From contig JAEOST010000196.1 of NCBI GenBank assembly GCA_016840245.1, forward strand, positions 1 through 26,265: DNA of 26,265 bases. Direction: 5' to 3'. Source of the stretch: Candidatus Thorarchaeota archaeon (GTDB lineage: Archaea; Asgardarchaeota; Thorarchaeia; Thorarchaeales; Thorarchaeaceae). A model generated the notes under the pieces. It was not told where the DNA came from and made no database searches. It worked only from the letters and a program-made list of their open reading frames with translations. Numbering within the stretch: position 1 is the stretch's first letter; each line of letters begins with the position of its first letter. Of the stretch, positions 1 to 8,203 are shown piece by piece. The translations under genes and the position numbers were made by a program.

Positions 1-808
1 CTGGATAGGAGCTGATTGCCCCCGCTCGTAGCAGGTTCTTCAATGCTACCTCAAAGTCAAATCCCTTCTTGAGGTCGTATAACCATCTTGATGCCCATGG
101 TACAGTGCCAAACTGCCGTCGAGCCATATTTCGGACCTGCATTGTGAGCTTATCCAACTTCTTCTTGTTTGACATATTGTTAGCAAAGATGTATGCACGT
201 CGATCAGCCTTTATTGCACCACTCCCATCAGTAGCAAAGGGCTCGATAGCATAGGTTTCGCCTGCTTTCAGCTGACTTGTCCCGCGCATTCTAACATTTG
301 GCACATTGTTTCCTGCATGGAGATTGTTTGGTTTGAGTTGATGACCTGAGAGTTGGTGTACTGGGCGGAGTCCTTCGGACTTGATTGCCTGTTCGATAGC
401 AGCACCAATCTCACCCAAACGAGTACCTGGACGTACGATTTCTATAGCTGCATCAAGAGCATTCCTAGCTGCAACAATAAACTTCTCGTAAGACCCATCA
501 AGATCAACAGTGGTTGCTGTATCAGATAAATGACCATTGACATTGGCGCCTAGATCCACCTTCACAAGACCAGCATCAGGAAATACTCTGATATCCCCAT
601 GGGGACTTGTGTAGTGAGCCGCCTCATTGTTGATTGAGACGTTACAGGGAAATGCAGGTTTTGCGCCCATCTCGACTATCTTGCGTTCTGCAAGAGTGCA
701 GACTCTAAGCACCTTGGCACCGGGCTTGACCTCTTTGGCAACATCTCTGAGGATCCTTGCAGCGATTTGTCCAGCTCGAATGAAGTCTGGATGTGGACTC
801 ACAGCCAT
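1..808 (-). CDS. map: Type II methionine aminopeptidase (3' end cut off by window edge)
   Basis: This enzyme removes the initiator methionine from nascent proteins in the cytoplasm and uses two divalent metal ions. Reading leftwards from the ATG at 808, 269 codons are present. Active-site residues are visible in the expected order: the NEAAHYT motif (His65), Asp85 in VDLGAN, Asp96 in LSDTA, His156 in SGHQ and Glu189 in IEPFAT. The fifth metal ligand, a Glu near the C-terminus, would lie beyond the window. Archaeal type II enzymes are about 295 residues long, so roughly 25 to 30 residues are missing. The usual type II helical insertion lies between His156 and Glu189 and the C-terminal part. 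The gene is divergent from the hydrolase at 939, leaving 130 bases for both promoters. The family call is very safe. Confidence 0.95.
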   Translation of the reverse strand, partial: MAVSPHPDFIRAGQIAARILRDVAKEVKPGAKVLRVCTLAERKIVEMGAKPAFPCNVSINNEAAHYTSPHGDIRVFPDAGLVKVDLGANVNGHLSDTATTVDLDGSYEKFIVAARNALDAAIEIVRPGTRLGEIGAAIEQAIKSEGLRPVHQLSGHQLKPNNLHAGNNVPNVRMRGTSQLKAGETYAIEPFATDGSGAIKADRRAYIFANNMSNKKKLDKLTMQVRNMARRQFGTVPWASRWLYDLKKGFDFEVALKNLLRAGAISSYP

Positions 809-938
809 ATTGTCTACTCCCACTCAATCTCCCCACCTCTGCAATCTTAAGCTATTCCATAGGGCTGCACAAAGTGACGTTGCGAAAGATAGAAGACTGT
901 AGGTGCATTCCCATAGTCCAGTTTGTGGTGAATTAACT

Positions 939-1622
939 ATGAAGTTCACATATCTTGGTCATGCTTCATTCAAGGTAGAATCTGATGGAAAGACTGTCTT
1001 TGTTGACCCCTGGTTGAGTGGACCTACTTCTCCAATCAAGGTTGATGATGTCGATAAGGCAGATATCGTGCTGGTCACTCATGACCATGGAGACCATGGC
1101 TATACTGAGGGCATTGAGATTTGTAAGAAGACTGGTGCATTCTTTGTTGCAATCAATGAACTTGGTATTCAGGCGAAGAGTGATGGCGTAGAGAACGTTC
1201 ATACACTCAACATAGGTGGAAGTGTTGAGATAGATGGAGTGATTGTCAATCTTGTACAGGCGTTTCATTCATGTGGGATAGGAGCACCAACAGGATTCAT
1301 AGTTGAGTTTCCAAGTGGTACATTCTATCATCCTGGAGATACTGGAGTATTCTATGATATGAAACTGTTCGCAGAGATTTATGGTGGGATTGATGTAGCT
1401 ATGATACCTCTTGGCGACTATTACGTTATGTCTGAGCGTCAAGCAGTCAAGGCTGTGGAGCTGATCAAACCAAAATTTGTAATCCCAATGCACTATGACA
1501 CATTTCCAGTGATACAGGCCAACCCTAAGAAATTCTGGCAACTTGTCGCTACAAATGTGAAGGGTACTAAGGTTCAGATTATGAAACCTGGCGAGTTATG
1601 GGATATGGCATCTGAGGAATAG
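939..1622 (+). CDS. UPF0173 metal-dependent hydrolase (metallo-beta-lactamase fold)
   Basis: This is a 227-residue member of the UPF0173 family, small soluble metallo-beta-lactamase-fold hydrolases of unknown substrate. The N-terminus with GHASF and the motif THDHGDHG (His48, His50, Asp52, His53) are characteristic. Further metal ligands are likely His110, Asp134 in HPGDTG and His185 in PMHYDTFP. Length fits the family, whose members are about 225 to 230 residues. I chose the ATG at 939 because a GGTG ribosome site (927-930) lies 8 bases upstream and because the family begins with this MKFTYLGH-type sequence; an in-frame ATG at 903 would add 12 residues unlike the family. It stands alone on the plus strand, divergent from map. 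The physiological reaction cannot be told from sequence. Confidence 0.9.
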   Translation: MKFTYLGHASFKVESDGKTVFVDPWLSGPTSPIKVDDVDKADIVLVTHDHGDHGYTEGIEICKKTGAFFVAINELGIQAKSDGVENVHTLNIGGSVEIDGVIVNLVQAFHSCGIGAPTGFIVEFPSGTFYHPGDTGVFYDMKLFAEIYGGIDVAMIPLGDYYVMSERQAVKAVELIKPKFVIPMHYDTFPVIQANPKKFWQLVATNVKGTKVQIMKPGELWDMASEE

Positions 1623-2358
1623 AATCTAGAAAAGATAGTGTCGATGCCTGTTGCCCTCCACACTAACTCCCAACGTCACAGCATCGGATATTGCATCCGG
1701 CTCTGTTGAGCTGTCTCGTGTCAGGCATTATGGCACCGACCTGCTTGCCAATATACGAATCCGGGGTGACTCGCGTTTCATCTGAAAGGACATTCATCCC
1801 CATCAAGCGGGTCCGTTGCGGCTCGTCCAATTGGTGTTTGGCAAGCTGTAGTCCAGACTGTTCTCTGCACCTTGCGCAACGCATCATCGTAATCTAGTCT
1901 CAGCGCGCCCTCGTGTGCAGATCATATCTCCTGGACAACGGAACATTCACACCTTTGGTTATTAGGCTTGTCAATTGGCGCGTTTCATCGAAGTGGGATT
2001 CTGTGACTGAATCATGATTCCTCGATTATTCTATGGTAATAACGACATCTTCAAAAGCCATCTAGTTCCAAATACATGTGAGAAGCACTGCTGAGAAAGC
2101 TCGCAGGCTCTCATCATCAAATCATCATATCATCACATCATAGCGCCACGGGGTCCCCGACTCCAAGGAGAGTCGCTGGAATACCCCTCGCGCAGTTACA
2201 GGACTATTATCATTCACAGGATCATTAGAATCAAAATCATCACTCAAATGAAAGGAAGATGGCTCACAGAGCCAAGTAGGGTAGCGGTTCGATTCCGTAG
2301 GATGTAGGAACCAGTCCACAGTGCTGGGCAGGGCATAGGACCACCCCATATAGATGAC
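1623..2358. other. 736-base gap with hairpins and no convincing gene
   Basis: No open frame here resembles a protein family. The longest is a 74-codon minus-strand frame (1663-1887) with two Cys pairs, which I do not accept as a gene. The stretch is not simple spacer: it has several paired segments, including ATGCCTG near 1644 with CAGGCAT near 1723, GTTGCG near 1815 with CGCAAC near 1875, GGCTC/GAGCC at 2261-2273, and the hairpin listed separately at 2143-2193. Bases 2110-2142 are a low-complexity run of TCA/ATC units. I could not find the conserved cores of RNase P RNA, SRP RNA, 5S rRNA or a tRNA on either strand. One or more unrecognised structured RNAs, or remnants of a lost gene, are possible. 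Confidence 0.5.
2143..2193. other. GC-rich nested hairpin in the gap before dnaG
   Basis: Nested complementary segments are visible: GCGC (2143-2146) with GCGC (2190-2193), GGGGT (2150-2154) with ACCCC (2183-2187), and GACTC (2159-2163) with GAGTC (2170-2174), closing a six-base loop. The surrounding sequence is AT-richer. It could be part of a non-coding RNA, a transcript end behind a gene on either strand, or a protein-binding palindrome. Which strand is transcribed cannot be told. Confidence 0.35.
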
Positions 2359-3684
2359 ATGGGGACACGTGGCAGTATCAAAAAGGAGACGTGTATAAAA
2401 ATCGGGAGTGATTTCGACTCGAGTACTGCAAAATACGTTATTCGAGCAAGAATCGACATAGATGGCATTGTAGATAAACCCGATGTAGTTGGCGCAATCT
2501 TCGGCCAGACAGAAGGTCTGTTAGGAGAAGATCTTGACCTTCGAGAACTTCAACGAACCGGAAGAATCGGTAGAATTCAGATTGTAATCAGGTCAAAGGG
2601 TGGAAGCAGCAGGGGTGAAGTTGTAATCCCTGTGTCGCTCGATAAGACCGCTACTGCAATACTCGCAGCATCTCTTGAAACGGTCGACAGAGTCGGTCCG
2701 TGTACCGCTAAAGTCACTATTGAGAAATTAGAGGACATTCGTGGTGCGAAGAGACGTAGAGTTGTGAGTAGAGCAATCAGCATTCTCAAGGGTTGGGAAG
2801 AAGATATTGCACCAGGTACTGACGAAATAACTACAGCTGTTACAAGAGGTAAGAAGAAACAGGTCGTAAAGTTCGGACCAGACAAATTACCATCAGGACC
2901 AGAGCTGACTTCAAGCAGGGAGATAATCATTGTTGAGGGTCGCGCTGATATAATTAACCTGATGAAAAGTGGAATAGAGAACACAGTTGCGGTTGAGGGA
3001 ACTCATATCCCAAAGTCTATCGCTGACTTGACAAGAACAAGGGGAAAGACAGTGATTGCTTTCCTAGATGGCGATAGAGGAGGGGATCTCATATTGAGAG
3101 AACTCATGCAAGTGGCAAAGGTTGACTACATCGCTAGAGCTCCAGAGGGAAAGGAGGTTGAAGACCTAACTCGGAGAGAGATTATGAAGGCTCTTCAGGC
3201 CAAGATTCCTGCAGATCGGGCATTAGCCATTGCTAGAGACAAGAAGTCTGCTACTCCAACTAGGAAGCAACGAACAGCGACTACGAAAAAACCTCCAAGA
3301 ACGCGACGTGAGCCTGTTAAGAAATCCGATACAGACCGACGAACAAGAAGCCCTTCAAGGACAAGACCGCCTCCGCGAGCTGCACCCACTGTAGACGAGG
3401 AGTATGTCGCCAAGATTGGTGAGATTCGAGAGTCATTTCAGGCAGTCATATTCGATAAAGACAAGAAGATTGTGAAGGAATGCGGTGTTGCTGAGTTAGC
3501 CAAGGTATTGGAGGAACTTGAAACAGCGCATGTTGTGGTCTTTGATGGTGTAGTAACACAACGTCTAGTAGATGTTACAGCAAAGAAAAAGACCAGTTTA
3601 CTCATTGGTGCAGCTGTTGCAGACATTGAGCACAAACCACCGTTTATGAAAATCTTCACCTTTGATGATGTCAGTCGAAAATAG
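2359..3684 (+). CDS. dnaG: Archaeal DnaG (TOPRIM-domain primase / exosome-associated protein)
   Basis: Archaeal DnaG is a TOPRIM protein with primase activity in vitro, and in several archaea it is a stable subunit of the RNA exosome. This copy has 441 residues. The conserved N-terminal block is visible: KYVIRARIDIDG, then DVVGAIFGQTEGLLG and LDLRELQRTGRIGRI. The TOPRIM core follows with EGRAD (Glu193) and FLDGDRGGD (Asp237, Asp239). Residues about 294-344 form an Arg/Lys/Pro/Thr-rich, probably disordered linker, and a conserved C-terminal domain follows. The ATG at 2359 leaves a 20-odd-residue leader before KYVI, longer than usual for archaeal DnaG, and a TATA-like TATAAAAA lies at 2393-2400 inside the frame, so the start is less certain than the gene. 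A poly-T tract follows 57 bases after the stop. Confidence 0.95.
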   Translation: MGTRGSIKKETCIKIGSDFDSSTAKYVIRARIDIDGIVDKPDVVGAIFGQTEGLLGEDLDLRELQRTGRIGRIQIVIRSKGGSSRGEVVIPVSLDKTATAILAASLETVDRVGPCTAKVTIEKLEDIRGAKRRRVVSRAISILKGWEEDIAPGTDEITTAVTRGKKKQVVKFGPDKLPSGPELTSSREIIIVEGRADIINLMKSGIENTVAVEGTHIPKSIADLTRTRGKTVIAFLDGDRGGDLILRELMQVAKVDYIARAPEGKEVEDLTRREIMKALQAKIPADRALAIARDKKSATPTRKQRTATTKKPPRTRREPVKKSDTDRRTRSPSRTRPPPRAAPTVDEEYVAKIGEIRESFQAVIFDKDKKIVKECGVAELAKVLEELETAHVVVFDGVVTQRLVDVTAKKKTSLLIGAAVADIEHKPPFMKIFTFDDVSRK

Positions 3685-3741
3685 TACTTGGGAAGTTTAC
3701 AATTTAACATGGGAGCCCTGTGAGGTTTCCATGTTCCATTC

Positions 3742-3748
3742 TTTTTTT
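3742..3748 (+). terminator. Poly-T transcription end after dnaG
   Basis: Seven consecutive T on the plus strand lie 57 bases past the dnaG stop, the usual form of an intrinsic archaeal terminator. Transcription of the next gene probably starts separately in the remaining 70 bases. Confidence 0.45.
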
Positions 3749-3821
3749 GCCCGTATTACACACAGTTATGATACTGGTCTTAGAAGCATAGTATGCACAA
3801 TTAGACCAGAGGCTCGGCGAC

Positions 3822-5252
3822 GTGAATGATTTTCTAGATGGGATTGAAACGACTGGAGAAATATCAGTGTCAGATAACCCGTTTGAGAGAATCATAGGAC
3901 AGGATGATGCAGTTGCACTTGTTCGGTCAGCAATCAATCAACGACGTCATGTATTGCTATGCGGAGTTCCAGGTATTGGTAAATCCATGCTGGCTAAAGC
4001 TGCAGCAACACTTCTACTACCTCCCAGTGAAGAGATTTCTCTAAGACCAAATCCAACTCAAGTAGACAGACCAATCATTGTGGTTCGTCGAGTGACTGAG
4101 GTGAAAGAGAGAACGGATCCAGAAGTACTTGAGAGGTCATATATTCGTCCTGAAGACGTTCCATTTGAAGTGGCAAGCAAGATGGGTTATAGATGTCCAA
4201 GATGTGGAAGTTTCTCAGTTCCCTTGCAGAGTACATGTATGGATTGTGGTTCAGCTAAACGCTCCGACAAGATTGACAATAATTCCTATCACGGTCTCTT
4301 CAGAAGGCTTGATGTGCTTGTAGAACCAGTACTTACCACTGTGGTAGAATACAAGCAAGGTGCCGATGGAAGATATAGTATAACATATCAGAGAGAATCT
4401 GACGATATGATTAGTGTCAGCTTGAGTAGATTGAAAGTGGATACTGACCTACCTCGTTACCAAGATGAGTCAGATGAACAAATTTTGGTGGCAAAGGGTG
4501 CATCCAGATTTATCAGAGTGAGTGGTAGCAGTCCTGCCGAGATTCTGGGTGATGTAAAACACGATCCGTACGGAAGTGCGGAATCACTAGGCGTTGCACC
4601 ACATCGAAGAGTCATCCCAGGAGCAATCCATGAGGCACACGAAGGTATTCTGTACATTGATGAAATTGCTGCTCTTGGGGTCTATCAGAAACACCTACTC
4701 ACGGCGATGCAAGACCGAAGATATGCAATCTCAGGACATAATCCACACAGTTCAGGAGCATCTGTGCGAGTAGATGATGTACCCTGTGACTTCGTACTGA
4801 TTGCGTCATGCAATATTGAAGATCTCACTACAATTCTCCCTCCACTTAGATCGCGAATTCGTGGTTATGGATATGAGATTAAGCTCTCTTCATGGGTGAG
4901 AAAGTCATCTGAAATCAGGAATCAGCTTGTCAGATTCATTGCCCAGACAGTCAAAGATGATGGAAGAATACCCCATTTCTCCCATGACGCCATTCTGGAG
5001 GTACTGGATTCTGCTGAGAGAATGGCATATAGCTTGGACCACCAAAGAGATGCGTTCACTTTGCGACTCAGAGAACTAGGAGGGCTGGTGAGAATAGCAG
5101 GAGATTTGGCTGTAGCAGATGGTTCAGATAGTGTAGAAAAAGATCATGTCAAGAATGCAGAACCACTAAGTAAGGGATTCACAGACCTTCAAATGATATC
5201 TGGTCGGACTACTGAGATGTCAATGGAGCGCTACGGAGACTATTTCTTCTGA
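3822..5252 (+). CDS. Lon-like AAA+ ATPase with inserted zinc ribbon and no protease domain
   Basis: This 476-residue ATPase resembles archaeal LonB and Mg-chelatase-type AAA+ proteins. It has Walker A GVPGIGKS (48-55), Walker B ILYIDE (Asp280, Glu281), a sensor-type strand ending in ASCN (about 327-333) and an arginine-finger-like LRSRIRGY. About 225 residues separate Walker A and B. In archaeal LonB this is where the transmembrane segments are inserted, but here there is no hydrophobic helix; instead a four-Cys zinc ribbon is present (Cys125, Cys128, Cys139, Cys142). The chain ends after the helical lid, so the Ser-Lys protease domain of LonB is absent. It starts at GTG 3822 and lies 27 bases before pelota, probably in the same transcript. 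It is likely a soluble remodelling ATPase; the substrate is unknown. Confidence 0.8.
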   Translation: MNDFLDGIETTGEISVSDNPFERIIGQDDAVALVRSAINQRRHVLLCGVPGIGKSMLAKAAATLLLPPSEEISLRPNPTQVDRPIIVVRRVTEVKERTDPEVLERSYIRPEDVPFEVASKMGYRCPRCGSFSVPLQSTCMDCGSAKRSDKIDNNSYHGLFRRLDVLVEPVLTTVVEYKQGADGRYSITYQRESDDMISVSLSRLKVDTDLPRYQDESDEQILVAKGASRFIRVSGSSPAEILGDVKHDPYGSAESLGVAPHRRVIPGAIHEAHEGILYIDEIAALGVYQKHLLTAMQDRRYAISGHNPHSSGASVRVDDVPCDFVLIASCNIEDLTTILPPLRSRIRGYGYEIKLSSWVRKSSEIRNQLVRFIAQTVKDDGRIPHFSHDAILEVLDSAERMAYSLDHQRDAFTLRLRELGGLVRIAGDLAVADGSDSVEKDHVKNAEPLSKGFTDLQMISGRTTEMSMERYGDYFF

Positions 5253-5279
5253 CTCAACAGATTCAGTGATGGTGTCACA

Positions 5280-6368
5280 TTGAAGATTCTAAAACGAGTG
5301 TTGAAAGAGGGAAAGATTACCCTCAAGATCGAAACCCTTGATGATCTCTGGCATCTATACAATGTTGTTAGTGCAGGTGACACTGTAATCTCTAGGACGA
5401 TGCGACGAGTCAAGATTGGTGATGATGACTCAAGAAAACAGGACAGTGTACGTAAACCCATGACCCTCGTCCTAAAGGTCGAGGATGTGAGTTTCCATAG
5501 TTTCAGTAATAGGGTCAGAATACTTGGAGTCATTGTAGAAGGGCCAAGAGACCTGGTCAATATAGGCTCGCACCACACATTCAATGCAGAAACCGGGACT
5601 ACACTTACTATTGTGAAAGAACACTGGCCACGTTACACTTTAGAACGTCTGAAAAAGGCTGAGAAAGAAGGTACAAGTCCAATATGCCTCATAGTGACTA
5701 TCGAGGATGGGACAGCGGAGCTGTTTCTTGCAGCGGACTTTGGAATTAGGCCAGCAGTTCGTATTCGTACCACTATCTCGAGAAAGAGAGGGGATCAGAA
5801 GTCACATGATTCAACCATGAAGGATTTCTTCTCCGAAGTTGTGGATGCGGTTCGTTCCCAGGTGGAACAGAATGAGGTAGGACTGATTGTGATTGCAGGT
5901 CCCGGGTTTGTCAGGGACCACTTTCAAAAAATACTCAATGCAGCTGGGATAAAGAATCTACCACCTGTTGTCAATGTGAGTGCAAATTCAATAGGCATTC
6001 CAGGAGCGAAAGAGATTCTGTACAGAGGTGTCATCTCGAAGGCAATTACTGGTTTAAAGGTAGAAACTGAAACTCAATTGATTGAGGACATTATCGCCCA
6101 TATATCGAAGGATGATGGACTGGGAGCCTATGGGGATAAGGAAGTATCAACGGCCGTTCAGTATGGCGCTGTGGAAGATCTCTTGGTCACCGATATCAGA
6201 CTTCGAGAAGCAACTGATAAACAACGTAATTGGATAGATCGTCTAATCAGGGAAACTGAGTCCACCAAAGGGAAGTTTCACATAGTCTCCACAGAACATC
6301 CTGCAGGTGACCAACTCCAGAATTTAGGTGGTATAGCTGCAGTTCTGAGGTTTCGTATAAGTCAATGA
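5280..6368 (+). CDS. pelA: mRNA surveillance protein Pelota
   Basis: Pelota (Dom34) recognises stalled ribosomes and, with aEF1A and the recycling ATPase ABCE1, splits them for rescue and no-go decay. The 362-residue length is typical. The N-terminal domain is evident from the family motif ETLDDLWHLYNVV (residues 19-31), the central domain contains VIAGPGFVRDHF near residue 205, and the C-terminal eL30-like domain includes LLVTDIRLRE near residue 303. As expected, it lacks the GGQ peptide-release motif of its relative aRF1. The start is a TTG at 5280, immediately giving the expected MKILKR-type N-terminus. It closes the plus-strand block dnaG, Lon-like ATPase, pelA, and its stop codon abuts the stop of the convergent radical SAM gene with no bases between. 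Confidence 0.96.
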   Translation: MKILKRVLKEGKITLKIETLDDLWHLYNVVSAGDTVISRTMRRVKIGDDDSRKQDSVRKPMTLVLKVEDVSFHSFSNRVRILGVIVEGPRDLVNIGSHHTFNAETGTTLTIVKEHWPRYTLERLKKAEKEGTSPICLIVTIEDGTAELFLAADFGIRPAVRIRTTISRKRGDQKSHDSTMKDFFSEVVDAVRSQVEQNEVGLIVIAGPGFVRDHFQKILNAAGIKNLPPVVNVSANSIGIPGAKEILYRGVISKAITGLKVETETQLIEDIIAHISKDDGLGAYGDKEVSTAVQYGAVEDLLVTDIRLREATDKQRNWIDRLIRETESTKGKFHIVSTEHPAGDQLQNLGGIAAVLRFRISQ

Positions 6369-7484
6369 TCATAGTGGATTGAACATTGTCTGTAGACGAT
6401 CCCATGAAGGATACTCAAATGCAATACCCATCTCAAGATTCACTATGTGCACTAGTTCCCGTTTAATTGCGTCTGCAATCTCATTAAGTATCCAAGGAGC
6501 AATCTCAATTCGCATTCTAGAATCATCGAGATTCATCATCTCTGAAGGAACATCAAACTCTTCGCTGAGTACCTCGTAGATGGATTGTAACTGTGGAGCA
6601 TTAAGTGTGGAACCGTGATGTGCGCGAATCACTCCCAAGATGAGTAGTGGATCATCATCAGCGCGTTCCTCAAACTTACGGATTGTTCTCTCCAGCCGAC
6701 GTTCCAGTCGGTTCCGCATCTGAATGGCATCCTTGAAACGTGCTGAGCAGAAATGAATAGTCAAATTCTCAAGATTCTCTGTTGCCCAGTTCATGAGTTC
6801 TAGTACTGTTTCTGCACTTCCCTCAATACTAGCACTGGCAAGGTCTGTCAGACGCATACCTAATGCAGTCAATCTACTGAAGTTGGTTTCACTTGCTTCA
6901 AGCTCGTTGATATTGACGAACCCAATACCTAGCTCTTCAGCACGTCTTACTGTTACCTTTAGTGCTTCAATGTCACCAGGTATAGCAGGTATCTCTATTC
7001 CAACATTCAATCCCAACTGAATAGCATTCTCTATACCAGACCAATCCTCAGATTGTGGGTGGAATCGGATCTCATCAAGACCTGCATCCTGCAGATCACT
7101 CAGAACCTGCTTGTCTATGTCCGATTCACTCGTATACAGGTGAATATGAAAACTTGGACCATGCTGTCCCTTCAAGAGGCGTATATATCGAATTGTCCGT
7201 TCTAATTGACAGAGCGGGTCACCCCCACTGATACCTGCACCCTCTCCACCTATTGCATCAGACTCGTACAGGATGTCATCATCTACCTCTACAGGCATCT
7301 CATTTGCAAAGACAACATCTTTTCCTGATTTGTCCGAAGATAGTGGACAGTAGAAACATGAACTGTCACACAGACCAGTGACAAAGAGAACCATCTTTGA
7401 CCCCTTGGTACAGAGTGTGCATCCCCGTGGCAAGTTTCCCAGAAGTAGAGAATCACCCTCGAGGTCAATAATCTCTCTTTTCAA
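6369..7484 (-). CDS. Radical SAM protein, COG2108-like
   Basis: This 371-residue protein belongs to the radical SAM enzymes and most resembles the archaeal COG2108 group, distantly related to pyruvate formate-lyase activating enzyme. The iron-sulfur motif is C39-x3-C43-x2-C46 (CDSSCFYC), preceded by a second Cys pair at 22 and 25 (GCTLC) that could bind metal or a second cluster. ISGGDP near residue 105 matches the SAM-binding GGxP-type region. The TTG start at 7484 is supported by a GGTGA site (complement of 7491-7495) a few bases upstream, inside the 12-base gap after the nucleotidyltransferase gene. It is the third gene of the operon beginning with the tRNA thiolase, suggesting a role in RNA modification, but the group has no established substrate that I know of. 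Confidence 0.85.
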   Translation of the reverse strand: MKREIIDLEGDSLLLGNLPRGCTLCTKGSKMVLFVTGLCDSSCFYCPLSSDKSGKDVVFANEMPVEVDDDILYESDAIGGEGAGISGGDPLCQLERTIRYIRLLKGQHGPSFHIHLYTSESDIDKQVLSDLQDAGLDEIRFHPQSEDWSGIENAIQLGLNVGIEIPAIPGDIEALKVTVRRAEELGIGFVNINELEASETNFSRLTALGMRLTDLASASIEGSAETVLELMNWATENLENLTIHFCSARFKDAIQMRNRLERRLERTIRKFEERADDDPLLILGVIRAHHGSTLNAPQLQSIYEVLSEEFDVPSEMMNLDDSRMRIEIAPWILNEIADAIKRELVHIVNLEMGIAFEYPSWDRLQTMFNPL

Positions 7485-7496
7485 CTCAGTTCACCT

Positions 7497-8198
7497 CTAT
7501 CTCGTCCTTCGTTCTACCGTACGTCGAAGTGCAGGGTCACTGTCTTGGAGTGTCTTGGCCACAGACTCAAAGCTCTCATCTGGAGAGAGACGATGAGTCA
7601 GATAGACTCCAGTCCGTCCCACATTGTCCCTCCTAGTAAGGACCCGTACTCGCTCTTGTGCTATCCCGATACTGACACCCACCTGTTTTGCAACCTCTGA
7701 CTCGTGCCCAATAACACCTCGTTCTATATGTCCTGAGGGAGTTGGTTCAATGAGTAGTAACCGCTTGTCAACTCCAGAAATGCGTTCTCCATCCTGTAAC
7801 TGTTGAGATGTTGCAGCACCGCCCCATCTATAGAACTCTTCTTCCCTGGACATCATCTTGAACAGTGGAAAACTGACCGTCACACTATCCTCAAGATAGA
7901 TGTGTCCCTTTAACACCATGGACGGGGTTGCCTGCACCAATTCACGTTTCAGACCTTGGCCCAGAGCGACCTCAATCTTGTAGCTTGAGAGTGTGTAAGG
8001 AATGATAATGTCAACATCTGATGTCTTTGTGATGTCACCCCGGGCAACTGAACCATAGACAAAAGACCTCACACCTATAGACTCCAGAGTCTGCATCACT
8101 TGTGTGGCCCTTGCTCTGAGATCGTGCAAGATGGACCAGTGTTCGTCGTTATATTTCACCTCACGGGGCTCATGTAAGACCTCAGGCTTCTTCGCCAT
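7497..8198 (-). CDS. Predicted nucleotidyltransferase of the Pol-beta superfamily
   Basis: This is a 233-residue soluble protein with the nucleotidyltransferase signature GSVARGD (residues 49-55) followed by SDVDIII, giving a catalytic carboxylate pair at Asp61 and Asp63. This is the minimal nucleotidyltransferase core, as in archaeal COG2413-type predicted nucleotidyltransferases. The C-terminal half (about 130-233) contains no motif I recognise but has a segment, HESEVAKQVGVS, that looks like a helix-turn-helix element. The ATG at 8198 lies five bases after the stop of the thiolase gene, with GGGGCTG upstream as a possible ribosome site, so the two are very likely translated from one message. 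Its nucleotide and acceptor are unknown; an RNA or small-protein substrate linked to its neighbours is possible. Confidence 0.75.
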   Translation of the reverse strand: MAKKPEVLHEPREVKYNDEHWSILHDLRARATQVMQTLESIGVRSFVYGSVARGDITKTSDVDIIIPYTLSSYKIEVALGQGLKRELVQATPSMVLKGHIYLEDSVTVSFPLFKMMSREEEFYRWGGAATSQQLQDGERISGVDKRLLLIEPTPSGHIERGVIGHESEVAKQVGVSIGIAQERVRVLTRRDNVGRTGVYLTHRLSPDESFESVAKTLQDSDPALRRTVERRTR

Positions 8199-8203
8199 GT
8201 ATT

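Noticed and set aside
1663..1887. 74-codon minus-strand frame with two Cys pairs (CARC and CNIRC)
   Set aside because: No ribosome site, no recognised family, and an equally long open frame on the other strand; the region is GC-richer and full of hairpins, which keeps frames open by chance.
2110..2142. Repeated TGATGA-like units on the minus strand, resembling box C of C/D guide RNAs
   Set aside because: This is a simple TCA/ATC repeat; no properly spaced D boxes (CTGA) or guide layout are seen.
2275..2310. tRNA T-arm-like GGTTCGATTCC
   Set aside because: Only a four-pair stem with a wobble; no matching acceptor strand, D-arm or anticodon arm could be found upstream, even allowing for an intron.
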